Source: Lutraria lutraria (Eukaryota; Mollusca; Bivalvia; Venerida; Mactridae). Taken from it: a stretch of 64,000 nt of DNA. A program made the translations under genes and the position numbers. Of the stretch, positions 47,357 through 58,754 are shown in pieces (positions within the stretch are counted from its first letter, which is position 1; every line of letters starts with the position of its first letter). Where the stretch lies: NCBI GenBank assembly GCA_964023205.1, contig OZ026846.1:33066194-33130193 (forward strand), written 5' to 3'. The notes beneath the pieces were generated by a model. It did not search any database. It was given only the letters and a program-made list of their open reading frames with translations, and was not told the origin of the DNA.

Positions 47357-47739
47357 ATGGAAGCCCTCTTCGATGAATTCAGTGTTAACCTGTTGATAAA
47401 AATGAGACTCATATAATAAATCATTTCATCGAAAAACATTTTAATGTGATACTTAGATACTTTACCAGAGCATAACATTGGATTAAATAATGTGGTATTT
47501 TAAAAAGTAATAATTGTGTTTTTATTAAGATAAAAACAATATTCAGTTAGAGTGAATGCTGGATCCCAGGTCACATCGGTATTGAAAGTAATGAAAGGCT
47601 TGACGAAAGTTCTGCAACATCCCTAGAATAACCTGTAACTGATGATGACATAATCATACACTAATTTTTAGTATTATAGTTTTAACATTTTTCGAGCGAT
47701 CTTCCTGAATGGGATGCCGACAGTAACAACAACCTTTCC

Positions 47740-47915
47740 GCATGACGCCCTGCTTACAGGTCCATTCATCGGGTGGAGGGTGTGATATTGTGTTGATGCG
47801 GAAATAGCTTGGAGAGCTTCCCCACCAGTACAATTTGTCAGGTCTCGGTGGGATTTGAACTCATGGCGGTGAGGGCTGCTATTGATTGCTAGCCAGAGAT
47901 TACACTCCGTACCAC
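47740..47915 (-). mobile_element. SINE fragment, minus orientation
   Basis: The minus strand holds a box B-like GAGTTCAAATCCCACCGAG preceded by a tRNA-like stretch, and further on 'gcatcaacacaatatcacaccctccacccg' type sequence also seen near 42145-42190. No clean tail or target duplication. Confidence 0.45.
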
Positions 47916-47953
47916 ATAATCGTAACTACTCGGGCATTTCCGTATCTGAGAAA

Positions 47954-48561
47954 TACTGTAGAACTGGTTTTATTCGCGTTAGTTTTATTTTCGCTAATAT
48001 TCGCGAATCGAATACCTCGCGAATTCATAAATGTCGCGAATAAATGCTGAGTTTTATATATTCGAAAATGAGTATGTCCGAAAATAGGCAACATAAGTCA
48101 GTAATGGTATTTTATTGTAGAATAATCAGTTTAGTTAATCTGATGAAAGCAACATATCATCAATAAACATTTACCTTAAATGTTTGCAATCTAATTTTTT
48201 TATAATATTGCTTTTACTAAACTATCATTTGTTGAACAATTTTGGACATCATTTGTACATACTAGTAACAGTTTTCACACTTACCTACTGTTTGTAAAAC
48301 ATAACTTCCACGTCAATCCCAAACTATTATCAATCTATTGTTATTATACTTTATTAGATATAAAACACTGAATCACAACTTAAATGTCTAACAGATCAGG
48401 TGTGACACACAAATATCAAAGCAATGACAACGTGTTTTTGATCGGATTTTAATTCTGCCTGACGACGTCGCGAATTCATAAATACGCGAATAGAGAAAAC
48501 AGCTGATTTTTAACAAAAAGCGCGAAATTTGGACCTCGCGAAATTAAAGCGTTCTACAGTA
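47954..48561. mobile_element. TA-flanked MITE rich in CGCGAATA motifs
   Basis: The ends TACTGTAGAAC (47954) and GTTCTACAGTA (48551-48561) are perfect inverses with TA at the edges. Both arms repeat TTCGCG/CGCGAA words, so the inverted similarity continues loosely. Resembles the MITE at 1213-1701 in its TACTGTA start, suggesting related Tc1/mariner-type families. Confidence 0.65.
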
Positions 48562-49203
48562 CGCCTCGTACATAAGTGTAGAGTTGATATTTTTTGTTAT
48601 GCGGTTTCCGGTAACGACTTTCAACACTAGGTACTTATTGTCAAGAATCATTCTCAGAATTACAGACTTTCAAACGTGTTCGCGATTGACATAATGGGCA
48701 TCAAGTTAGTTCCAAATGAAAGAGAAACGTTTGTTTTCATCATTGATTCTAGACACTCAAAAAACAATATTTTTTGTGAACATAGACTCTTTATATGTAT
48801 GTTTCATCATTTGATTTGCAATTTGCAAAATGTATAAAGTTTGTTCTGGACTTTTATTATTAGCATGTGTTGTCATTCCCGTCTCTGATGTTTAAATGTG
48901 TATTTAGTATGGTAATTCAAGCCGATTTTTTGTTGCGTGGTTGCATTGGAGTTAACAAAATTCACGATATTTTTGGTAAATATCTACTTCAATGTTTTGA
49001 ATTCGACAAACTATTTATTGGTTGTATGTAGTATAATATGTGAGCTATCTGTAGACACCAATTATTAGAGTGATTTTTGAAAAAGTTAGTTGTGTAAACC
49101 AACTTGATGCGGATACCGTCATTTTGGAAGTTGTAACCCTTGTATACGTATTTATATGATAAACGTGTTTTGGGTCCGTGATGTCATTTTACACTATCAC
49201 TAC
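48562..49203. other. no gene recognised
   Basis: Nothing recognisable between the MITE and the family B copy. Confidence 0.45.
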
Positions 49204-50051
49204 AACGTGCTAGCCCCCTATGGGTCATCTAGGGTCAAACACTAGGTCGCTAGGTCAAATCTTATGAAAAAGAAACATGTTAACACTGTAGATGTCACAG
49301 TTAATTAATAATTGGATCTTCACCAAACTTTGTCGAATTGTGTGTTTTAATGATATAACGGTACAAATGTGGATCATCTTGGGTCGATAACTAGGTCACC
49401 AGGTCAAATCTTAGGAAAACTTTGTTAACACTGTAGATGTCATAGTTTTCATTGGATCTTCACCAAACCTTGTCAGAATCTTTGCCTCAATTATATGTGG
49501 GTCAATGTTGAACTTGGGTCTGTCGGGGTCAAAAACTAGGTCACCAGGTCAAATCTTAGGTAAAAACATTGTAAAAGCTCTAAATGTCATGGTTTTAATT
49601 GGATCTTGGCCAAACCTTGTCAGATTGTTCGTCTTAATGAAAAAACCAGGTCACGAGGTCAAATCTCAGGAAAACCTTATTAACACTGTAGATGTAAATT
49701 TTTATTGTATCTTCACCAAACCTTGTCAGAATGTTTGTCTTAATGATATGTTGTAGTCGATGCGCCACAAAACAACACAAAACAAACAAACTTAATGACA
49801 TGTAAGACGAATTCGAACATGGGTCATTTGGGGTCAAATCTTAGGAAAACCTTGTCTATGCTGTAGTTTACATGGTTTTTATTGGATCGTCACCAAATCT
49901 TGTCAGAATGTCTGCCTTATTTATATGTAGGACAAGTTCTAACATGGGTCATCTGGAATCAAAAACTAGGTCACAAGTTCAAAACAATGTTTTAATGAGT
50001 GAACAATGATTGTCATGTGAGCGATATATGACCAGCTTGGCCCTCTTGTTT
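49204..50051 (+). mobile_element. hairpin-ended tandem-core element, family B (copy 3, 5'-truncated)
   Basis: About six core units with AACTAGGTCACCAGGTCAAA and 'ggatcttcaccaaaccttgtcag' blocks end in ATGTGAGCGATATATGACC, a damaged hairpin (GACCAGC..TTGGCCC) and CTTGTTT. The 5' hairpin is absent. A 39-bp SINE tail fragment is inserted at 49752-49790. Confidence 0.6.
49752..49790 (+). mobile_element. 39-bp 5'-truncated SINE insertion with target duplication
   Basis: Only a SINE tail is present ('GATGCGCCACAAAAC' then CAAACAAA). It is flanked by CTTAATGATATGT (49739-49751) and CTTAATGACATGT (49791-49803), a 13-bp duplication with one difference, and interrupts a family B unit. It marks an extremely short retroposition event. 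Confidence 0.65.
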
Positions 50052-50289
50052 ACACATAAACATCTGTACATTTTATATAACCCTGCTCAATGGAATGCAG
50101 GAATGTTTCGTGCAATGTGTATTGAATAAAGTGTGTGTTAATTAAAAAAGGAATAGCATTTATAAAACAAATCAATAATCCAACATATTTCTATTTACAA
50201 TATTTTTTTTTCAAAAACTCGGAATTTATGATGATAAGTTTTATTTTAAACATTTTGATCATTTACCAGAAAAAATACACTCAAGAAAA

Positions 50290-50400
50290 ACATGTATAAA
50301 AAGCGGGCTGGAATTGAGCTCGAGCCTAATTGAATACGACAGTATGAGATAATACGCTCTACGTATTGCGCCAGCATTTCAGGCATTTATCGAGCAGGTT
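50290..50400 (-). mobile_element. weak tRNA-like segment
   Basis: On the minus strand GGCGCAATACGTAGAGCG resembles box A and GGCTCGAGCTCAATTCC resembles box B at about tRNA spacing. The arms do not fold convincingly. Possibly an old SINE head. Confidence 0.3.
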
Positions 50401-51109
50401 AAATTTATCTTATCAATATGTTTTAGTCAGATTTGTTATATCTACATCCCTTATTTGACTTAGTGAAGTATTCTGAATAATTTCGTCACGACTCAAAACT
50501 CATGGACGAGCTATACTTATAAGATAGCATTGAGCAAAACATGGTCTGCTTTTTTACCGAATTTAATCTACATAATCCGAGATTATAATATATCACAATA
50601 CATGTACATGGGTATTTATTTTTCATTCAACATTGAAGTAATTAACAAACTTGATTACCCTTTTGATAATGGTATGAAAGCTTATACATGTATATATTAA
50701 CAAAACAATAAATTCAATGAAAAAGTATGAACAAAATATAACATAAATATTGATAAATACTACAAATAATTGCACTTACATAACTTGATTTACATAACGT
50801 TATATATTTTATATATTTTTACAGTCCATCAAGATGTTAGTATCTGATAACAAGACATAAAACAAATTTCATGTCCTAAAAGAACTTCATTGACTAACAT
50901 TATGTTTTTACACGTACATTGTATGTTCATATCAATGTATCAAGTAAATCACCGAGCAATTGCACGCCGTTTAAGCAATATTTGCAATATTATAGTTATT
51001 GTTATAAGGTATCATCGTTCTTACTTTTACTGGCATATATTCTATTCCGTATAAAAAACATGTTTCGAGTAGCGTCCCTGAGAAATATAAGCTGGATATG
51101 TAGGCATAT

Positions 51110-51115
51110 TTTATT
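51110..51115 (-). terminator. candidate polyadenylation signal of the sulfotransferase gene
   Basis: AATAAA on the minus strand about 100 nt past the sulfotransferase stop codon. The distance is plausible, but the hexamer is common in AT-rich DNA. Confidence 0.4.
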
Positions 51116-51214
51116 CAAGTATGTTTTTTCAAATTAAGTGAAATAGTATGAAAATATTGCCACATAACCGTTAAATGTCTATGGAGGCCCTATATAGAAT
51201 ATAGGGTCATACAA

Positions 51215-52276
51215 CTATAAAGCTTTTCTCTGAAATATAATGGTCGGTTCATCATCGTATCTAAATAATTTAAAATCTGTTTCATAAATCTTTTTCAACT
51301 TGTGTACATCTTGAATGTCGACGGAATGCCAAAAGTCTTTGTATATCTGTTTTTTATACGCTTTGCGTTCTTCAAATGTAGAATGTATCCCAGATTCCTT
51401 TGCTAACTTTACCAAGTCGGGCATTTTAGATTTTCTTTCATCTAGTAAATACTCGGGTAAAGAAGTTTCATTTCCAATCAGACCTCTGATTCGTAATTTT
51501 TGCCACGCTCGTAGTACTGCCTGTTTAAATGTTACACACGTTCTGTATTTCGTCCGAAACGCGTAAATTTGCTGTAACGTATCCTTGATAGCATCGTCTG
51601 TAGATACGTCACTTCCGTTCTCGCGAAGAAACGCTACCGTTTTAGTCAGTCCCATTTTATCAACAATTGGTATAGAATCGTCTTTGAAATTTTCCATTTT
51701 TCCAATGTAATCATATTTGACCTCACAAGGTCGGCAGTTCTTTTCCATTTCTACCCAGTGAGGATCAATATTTTGTCTAGTTTCCAAAGTATGAATAGCA
51801 TACTTGATAAATTCTTTGAATGTGACGTCATGTCCGCAACGGATCGGTACTTTAGAAACATTTCGAGTAAACTTTGCAACATTGATGCCAACACTCTTCC
51901 AAAAGATAGGATTTGGTGCGAGCATTTTGTCAACAAAGAAAGAAAACAGCCGATTATAAGGATCTCTTGTAAACATCACCTTGTAGCCGGATACAGTTGT
52001 GTTCTTGTTCGTCTTTAGCTTAACACTTGGATATTCTTTATCAAAAGGTATTTGATATGGGTTAAAAAGGTGGGAATATTTTTTGTCAGAACGAATCATG
52101 AAAACCCTACGCCAAAAAGTAGTCCCCACTTTATAAATAGGACAAAACGTGATTTTTTGGTCAGGAGTTCGACGAACAGTTAAAGGAAATGTTTCTCTAT
52201 TATTGGTCCCAATGCTGTGACATGATTCCTGCACCAGTTTAGCATTATTTTCGCATTTCTCTGTTGCAGACAGTGG
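51215..52276 (-). CDS. carbohydrate sulfotransferase, HNK-1/CHST8-10 type, catalytic last exon
   Basis: Encodes the lumenal catalytic domain of a Golgi type II sulfotransferase (Sulfotransfer_2) that transfers sulfate from PAPS to a glycan. Seen: stem start KCENNAKLVQESC, the 5'-phosphosulfate loop CPIYKVGTTFWRR (about residue 45 of the exon product), the 3'-phosphate motif FTRDPYNRLFSFF (about residue 100), DPHWVEMEKNCRPCEVKYDY with the family's cysteines, and a C-terminal Y..DF.LFRYD. Acceptor TTTCTTCTGTATTTCAG gives an exon of 1062 bp in phase 0 with stop TAG at 51217-51215. The first coding exon (57397-57499) ends in phase 1, so either an unseen exon of 3n+2 bases lies between, or the AG at 52262-52261 is used, which joins both exons in frame (382 residues). 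Glycan acceptor unknown. Confidence 0.93.
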   Translation of the reverse strand, partial: PLSATEKCENNAKLVQESCHSIGTNNRETFPLTVRRTPDQKITFCPIYKVGTTFWRRVFMIRSDKKYSHLFNPYQIPFDKEYPSVKLKTNKNTTVSGYKVMFTRDPYNRLFSFFVDKMLAPNPIFWKSVGINVAKFTRNVSKVPIRCGHDVTFKEFIKYAIHTLETRQNIDPHWVEMEKNCRPCEVKYDYIGKMENFKDDSIPIVDKMGLTKTVAFLRENGSDVSTDDAIKDTLQQIYAFRTKYRTCVTFKQAVLRAWQKLRIRGLIGNETSLPEYLLDERKSKMPDLVKLAKESGIHSTFEERKAYKKQIYKDFWHSVDIQDVHKLKKIYETDFKLFRYDDEPTIIFQRKAL

Positions 52277-53393
52277 CTGAAATACAGAAGAAAGTGTTAC
52301 AGATTAATACGCTGTGTACCTATACATAGGTTAAGAATATGCAATATTATTTTCTTCATTGCTATTGACTAAACCTCACACTCAGTGTGTATATGTTATT
52401 TTGTATATTGTACACTTGTGTATGGGTCTGTGGCTATTGTACACAGTGTACTGTGGAAAGCAAACTGTTCTACTGCTTGAATGGGTATTTCTGCACCGGA
52501 AATAGTAGACAGCCTTTGACCGACACCATTTTAAGAAAGTAATATGTCCCGATGTTTGTGAAGTTGGCGGCCTGGCGGCGTGAAGTTTGCGGCCAAGCGG
52601 CCTAGGATATAAAAACCCAATCATCTAGAAATGCATCAGAATCACTTTCTACATGCATTAGAAACTATTTTGGATGGAAAAAGTCGCAAAATTACGCCGC
52701 CAGGCCGCTAGGCCGCCATCGTTTTCAGCGGTCTGGTGGCCTGGAATATTATACACACAATCACCCAGAAATGTATCAAAATCACGTTCTATAACATTAG
52801 AAACTATTTTGGACGAGAAAAGTCGCAAAAAATCACTTCATCGTAAGTACGTCAGTTCGCCGAAAACTTAATTTTTAGCGACCCGGAATATTGTTGAATA
52901 ATGTTCACCTTCTTCTCGTTCACTGGTGTTCACCAATATGTTACATATTTGTAGCAACCAGATAAGATCTTGGTGTTTTTAGGATGGTGTAAATTATTCA
53001 GGCCAGTTTGTTATCCCTGCATGCCTGTGTATGTCAGTTTCACTAAATGTTAGTAATTTATCGGTGAGCACTACATCTGAATCACTAAATCATCGTGTTT
53101 TCACCGCTGACGCACAGTTACTATAGTAAATCAAGAGACTGTGATTTCCCCAAGAAATGTTTAAAATATTCATTGATTTCTAGTATTGTAAATCTGAATT
53201 GCAGGACAATGACACAAAGTCAATATTGTCTTATGATTGTGTAAGGTGTATTGAATCTGCAAGAAATGATTTCAACCGAAGTAATGGTGTTATGTTTCTG
53301 CATGTAATATTGATTATGAATAGACAGATACACAACGGATGGAATCTAAAATCAAGAGATATTATTTACAATATATTCTTGGTATTGTGCGAC
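52277..53393. other. sulfotransferase intron; tandem duplicated GGCGGCCTGG repeat
   Basis: At 52560-52720 and 52725-52850 a unit of about 125 bp occurs twice: a GGCGG/CCGCC-rich hairpin-like head (GGCGGCCTGGCGGCG, CCGCCAGGCCGCTAGGCC), then 'caatca.c.agaaatg' and 'ttagaaactattttgga'. The rest of this intronic stretch shows no exon that I can support. Confidence 0.5.
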
Positions 53394-53540
53394 CCGCCTC
53401 CGTAGTTGAGTGGTTAAGGATTCGAAACCTCCATTTTGAAGAGTACAAAATTTCATGAATTTTACTGACATATTGACAAATTCCTGAGGGTCATGGGTTC
53501 AAATCCCACTGGGACCATACTTTTTTCTCTTTTTTTTTTA
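53394..53540 (+). mobile_element. tRNA(Ser/Leu)-like SINE head
   Basis: Box A-like TAGTTGAGTGGTTAAGG (53406-53422) and a perfect box B GGGTTCAAATCCC (53489-53501) are separated by about 66 bp, too far for a tRNA gene, and a T-run follows at 53521. A tRNA-derived SINE with an expanded or interrupted middle. Confidence 0.5.
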
Positions 53541-54179
53541 GGTTTTAGGTAATGTTTCGTATTTAGAACATGAATTTATACAGTAATATGGAAGAAAATA
53601 TTTCCAAATTTTTTTGTCTAGTTTATTGGAATTTATACATGGTTAATTAACGAAAATCAAGTAACTATTGATTTCTGACACAATTTTTTTCAAAACCGGA
53701 CGGTGAAACTTTTTAAAATTTGGTGTAGACATTATACACACATAGTAGTTAATTTTAAGAAAGTTTCAGCTGTTGTCCTCCTTTAGTTTTTATTTTAATG
53801 ATATTTATCAATTTGTTACTTTTTGGTAAAAGGCTAAAATCTTGACTAACTCTTAAAGGGGCGGGGTTACATTTTTCACTTTTTCTGCAACATAGTATTT
53901 CCAAACATCGTAGAAACAATTTGAATTGACTAAACATTGGTTACCCTTAAACTTAAACACATTCTTGCATTTATTGTATCATCTATTTTACGCTAGGGGT
54001 AGAGGAACGAAAATGGTTATAACTCTCTTAACTGACGGTAAAAGTTTTTAAAAATTCACCTGTAAATGTCTTAATGGATATACAAAAGAATGACAATATT
54101 TAAAATACGATCCTTAACACTTCGTATTAGACTTCAAAAACCCTAAGTCGCTAACTTCAAATCACTGTAACTTCTCATT

Positions 54180-54358
54180 GAAAGGGGGTCATGGGTTCAA
54201 GCCCAGCTACCGACCATGTCTCTTCATAAGAGAAAGTAGACAGTTGCTTACGGAGGATAGGAGTCTAGTACTGGTTCTTTCCAGGAACGATGGTTAGGTG
54301 AACTGTCCGCCTCATATGACTCTGACTGTTGAAAAGGGGCGTAAAACTCAAACAAACA
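54180..54358 (+). mobile_element. SINE 3' part with CAAACAAACAAAC tail
   Basis: Box B-like GGGTTCAAGCCC is followed by the central segment (AGTCTAGTACTGGTTCTTTC, CAGGAACGATGGTTAGGTGA) and a tail GGGGCGTAAAACTC then AAACAAACAAACAAAC. The box A half is not recognisable. Related to the SINEs at 42338-42632 and 63245-63447. Confidence 0.65.
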
Positions 54359-54984
54359 AACAAACTAGGTAGTTATGCGATTTCATTAAACTGTCAAAGC
54401 TGAATAATTGCACAGTCACCGAATGCGTTTATTGTTAGATTCGTACTATATAGTCAATAGTTTATGTTTATTTTACAGTAAAAGAATGTTTCGTTGTATA
54501 ATAAGTCAAATACATATACGATCTCCAGTAAAACGAAGTTTATCGTACTATACTTACGAAAGTTATCGAATTTCACGGCAGTATTTAACACTTATATATG
54601 CATCGACTGTGAAATTATGCAGCTTTGACAGTTATTAAAATCGCATTATACCAATAATTTGTAAGATAATTGCATTGACAATTATGCCAATCCGTGGAAC
54701 ACTTTGTTATGTTATTGGAAACTTAACGATACTTCAACTTTCCGTAGCCGTCACTCGCTCAGCGCGCATGATTTTTTATGCGGACTCCAGTACTACATTT
54801 ATCTACATCCGCCATGCAATTGTTAAACTAGTTCCCATTCCATGCATGTTGCGGTGCAAGTAAGTTCAGTTTCCTTGAGTACTTTCAGTACTTTGATATA
54901 AGGATTGTAAGCACAAAGTTACCGGGCTCATAAATTCCAAACAATTCTAGGATTACGTGAAAAGATGGAATAAGACCCTAAAGT

Positions 54985-55195
54985 ATCATGATGTGTCTCT
55001 ATGGTCGAGTGGTTATGGTCTCTGGCTGGTTATTACAACCCCCACACCGCCAAGGGTTTGAACCCCACACAATAAGCATACGATGGTCGATGGTGTTACC
55101 CAGGTCTATTTTTAGGGTCTCTTCCTCCGGAGAAAAATCACTATACGATCATGGTTATTTATGCGACCTTAAAAAAGCTTAATTTCTCTTACTGT
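54985..55195 (+). mobile_element. tRNA(Ser/Leu)-like SINE
   Basis: Box A ATGGTCGAGTGGTTATGG and box B AGGGTTTGAACCCC lie in tRNA-like order, followed by 'gttacccaggtcta', 'tcttcctccggagaa' and a short tail 'gaccttaaaaaagctta'. No functional tRNA fold. Confidence 0.6.
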
Positions 55196-55254
55196 AATTG
55201 TAGTGTTATAAGTATACTCACTAAACGTGTGTATACCGGGGCTAAACAATTTTT

Positions 55255-55391
55255 TTTGGAGTGCTCCGATCCAGATGTTTTTTTACTGGGTAGGTAGATA
55301 GGCTCTTTTTACTATGCTAGTATAATAATAGTAAAGAAATGGCAAAGAAATGAGTGCTAGGATTTTCGTGAGTCGTTCGGAGCACTCCAAA
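55255..55391. repeat. fold-back element, TTTGGAGTGCTCCGA arms
   Basis: TTTGGAGTGCTCCGA (55255-55269) and TCGGAGCACTCCAAA (55377-55391) are perfect inverses. The right side (AGGATTTTCGTGAGT through CTCCAAACAAACT) matches 17382-17430 beside another fold-back. Confidence 0.65.
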
Positions 55392-56440
55392 CAAACTTAT
55401 TTCTGTCTTCAGCCCGGTGTAGTTAATCTGTTATGAAGCATTTACCCGCAAAGTTGTTGGTTTCCTCGTGTTGATCTGAACACCTCGTGTTGGCTGCATA
55501 TGCCTTGCCTTCTGGAATGATTCATTTCCCTTGTACATATGAAGATGTATTTCATGTGTCTGACCATCGCTCGACATTGGAATGATAGTAACTAAAATAT
55601 ATGAAACTAATATTTACATACATACAATGATGGTGGTAGCATTATCAACAATACAGACTGTCAAATGGGCCCTCCTTCCTTATCCGAGCCCTATTAAAAA
55701 AACAGCCCTAAATCTCTACTTTTTCACGATTCTATGCCGTGAAATGTAAAGAATCTCAGCAAGTCTTTTTCAAGTGTTGATTCCTCTTTGTAACCTCCAA
55801 AAACATGAACAAGCGACCGTGTAGACTGGGACCTTGTGGTCTCCTATTCGCAGTACATGTACAGTGATGTGGTTCACTGTAGTGTACCCAGGTAGGTAAG
55901 AAGATACCCCTACTTTATTAGTTACAAAACCTTTAATTATGCACTACTATTTTAAAAATATTTTTTTCCAGCATTTGTAATACTCTACATGTATGTAACA
56001 TTATACTCCGTATGTGTAGAAGTTGCCGGTTTATCATGTAAGGTTAAGTTAGTACGTACTAAAATACAGGTTAAGTGAACCGGCCGTCGTATATATATGA
56101 ATGAAATACTGTCGAAAAAAAGCCGGCGTTAACTATTGAAAAAGAAAAACGATACAGGAAGATAGACGGACAAGCAAATGTACATGTATTCACAAGACTA
56201 AGAAGAGATTTATAAATACTGGACAAAGTAATGTACCACTGGTCTCAAGAAGTCTATATTTAAACAGTATGCCATTTAATGTATCAGATATATTTAAGCT
56301 CAATAAAAGGCAGGTAGTATAGACAGCACATTAATCAATATTTTACTCCTGGACATTTATTTAACCATAATGGAATGACAAACTTTATGGCATTGATTGA
56401 TTCTATTCAAAGATCATTACGTACAACAAAAGAGAATCAG

Positions 56441-56865
56441 GTAGCATCGCTCACTTTTAATACAGGTAGCATCACCCACTTTTAGTACAGGTAGCATCAC
56501 CCACTTTTAGTACAGGCAGCATCACCCACTTTTAGTACAGACAGCAGCACCCACTTTTAGTACAGGTAGCATCGCCCACTTTTAGTACAGGTAGCATCAC
56601 CCACTTTTAGTACAGGTAGCATCACCCACTTTTAGTACAGGCAGCATCACCCACTTTTAGTACAGGCAGCATCACCCACTTTTAGTACAGGTAGCATCAC
56701 CCATTTTTAGTACAGGCAGCATCACCCATTTTTAGTACAGGTAGCGTCACCCACTTTTAGTACAGGCAGCATCACCCACTTTCAGTACAGGCAGCATCAC
56801 CCACTTTTAGTACGGGCAGCATCACCCATTTTTAGTACAAGTAGCATCGCCCACTTTTAGTACAG
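56441..56865 (+). repeat. 25-bp minisatellite, 17 units
   Basis: Seventeen units of consensus GTAGCATCACCCACTTTTAG plus TACAG, all exactly 25 bp with substitutions only (GTAG/GCAG, CACTT/CATTT). It lies in the first intron of the sulfotransferase gene, about 530 bp from the first coding exon. 25 bp is not a codon multiple, and no reading frame passes through. Confidence 0.95.
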
Positions 56866-57396
56866 TCAGTAGAAAATACTAGCATGTATTTGGTGGATAT
56901 CTTTGACTTCCAGGCGCGCACCTGTCGCAGCTGAGTCCACGTCATTAAAAAATCAAATTCTTGACTGGGATAGGCTTAAACCAGCGACTTTAGTATCATA
57001 TTTTTAAATGCACTTATATTTTACCAGGGTCTTGCCCTTCGATCGATCACAGAACTGTTGATCCAGCGTTTACAGTTTCAAGCCACAGTAGAAACAACAG
57101 ATACGTGTACAGAGATATAAATATATTACCATTAAAGGAGTAATAAACAATGGTATAGATGTGCATGTATATACAACATTTACATGTACATGTATCCCTT
57201 TTTTAAATACAAATTCCGCTTGAAATAATTAAGTTTGCAGTATATGGGAACGGACGATACTGATAATTAACCCAGACTTACTGTTTGAAAATTGTCTACC
57301 ACAAATGAGCAGTAAAATATATGTACACATTTATAAACATTTGAAATTACAAAACTAGCAAATTTAATACAGTGGTAACAATAAATCTAAACTTAC

Positions 57397-57499
57397 CTTT
57401 ACTGATGTAGAGGATTATCAGTGTTATACTAATGGCGGGTAGTGCCTGCTTCAGTCTTTTAACTGACAAACGACACATACTGCTACTAAACCTCTTCAT
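57397..57499 (-). CDS. first coding exon of the sulfotransferase (signal anchor)
   Basis: On the minus strand ATG (57499) begins MKRFSSSMCRLSVKRLKQ followed by ALPAISITLIILYISK, then donor GTAAGT. A basic N-terminus followed by a single hydrophobic stretch is the expected type II signal anchor of a Golgi glycan sulfotransferase, so I assign it to the catalytic exon at 51215-52276 (same strand, 5.1 kb downstream). An in-frame TAG precedes the ATG, supporting this start. A short upstream ATG frame is also present. The exon probably begins at 57581 after acceptor GTTCATTTCAG, so a non-coding 5' exon lies further upstream. It ends in phase 1. Confidence 0.75.
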
Positions 57500-57736
57500 C
57501 GTTCTAACCACAGTATCCAACTACAATCATGTAATAGTACAAGTATTGTAGATTGTCACTACGGTGCCGAAGTCACTAGTCCTGAAATGAACAAAGAAGT
57601 TCGTTTACGAGGGTTGATACAAAATTGCCAATACCTTTCTTATAATGATCAGACAGTAGTGTAGTACATGACACATTCCTATTATCTAAACATAGTATCC
57701 TATATGAGATCCTATAATGATACATACACAAAATCC

Positions 57737-58204
57737 TCTACATGAAACATACCTAGAATTCTACATGAAACATACCCAGGATTCTACATGAAACATACCC
57801 AGGATTCTACATGAAACATACCCATTATTCTACATGAAACATACCTAGTATTCTACATGAAACATACCCAGGATTCTACATGAAACATACCTAGTATTCT
57901 ACATGAAACATACCCATTATTCTACATGAAACATACCCAGGATTCTACATGAAACATACCCAGGATTCTACATGAAACATACCCAGGATTCTACATGAAA
58001 CATACCCATTATTCTACATGAAACATACCCAGGATTCTACATGAAACATACCCAGGATTCTACATGAAACATACCCATTATTCTACATGAAACATACCCA
58101 GGATTCTACATGAAACATACCCAGGATTCTACATGAAACATACCCAGGATTCTACTACCCAGGATTCTACATGAAACATACCCAGGATTCTACATGAAAC
58201 ATAC
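57737..58204 (+). repeat. 23-bp minisatellite, about 20.7 units
   Basis: Units of TCTACATGAAACATACCCAG plus GAT, with a few variant endings (GGAT, TTAT, GTAT, GAAT) arranged irregularly. One unit is shortened by 8 bp near 58152. It begins 155 bp upstream of the predicted acceptor of the first coding exon, so it lies in the 5' intron or promoter region of the sulfotransferase gene. Confidence 0.95.
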
Positions 58205-58754
58205 ATTCTACATCTATCATGCATATTATCCTACATGTCAGGTTTAATTATTACTAACTCAATTGTCAGCAATACATATAACTTTAAAGTTTCACTATTT
58301 CTGACCAACCCTCGTGTACATCATAAAATATTTATGTGCTACTTTGTTAGTTTGAAATTGTTATAAGCGTTATTTAATTGGTTATGCTATAATATTACAG
58401 ACTTTCCGATAGTCCAATTTACCATTTAATTTAGGTGTAGATATTGGTAAGCAAACATCGCTCCGATTTCTATTAAATTATAATTACATGGATCATTGAT
58501 TGTTAATTACAACGGACCGCTGATGTAAAAGTAAACATTTCTGACCAAAATAAAGGCAAAAAAAACTTTATCGGCAAATCAGCAAAATATTTTGCCTTTG
58601 GCCATTTACAATCAAAGTGAAATATGGCAAAGACACAGTGAATAATAAACAGTCACTGACAAAACAATAGAATAACTACATGAATACAGAATAATGAAAG
58701 TACGATATGTACAAAACAAAAGCATGTATGTTAAGAAACAGTTATAATTGCTAG
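58205..58754. other. no gene recognised
   Basis: Between the minisatellite and the LINE remnant no exon or repeat boundary is visible. Confidence 0.45.

Noticed and set aside
51215..52234. Sulfotransferase starting at the GTG at 52234
   Set aside because: The frame continues upstream to a good splice acceptor, and a membrane-anchor exon with an ATG exists; GTG is not a start in this context.
57737..58204. CRISPR-like regular array
   Set aside because: The repeats are contiguous with no spacers and the genome is eukaryotic; it is a minisatellite.
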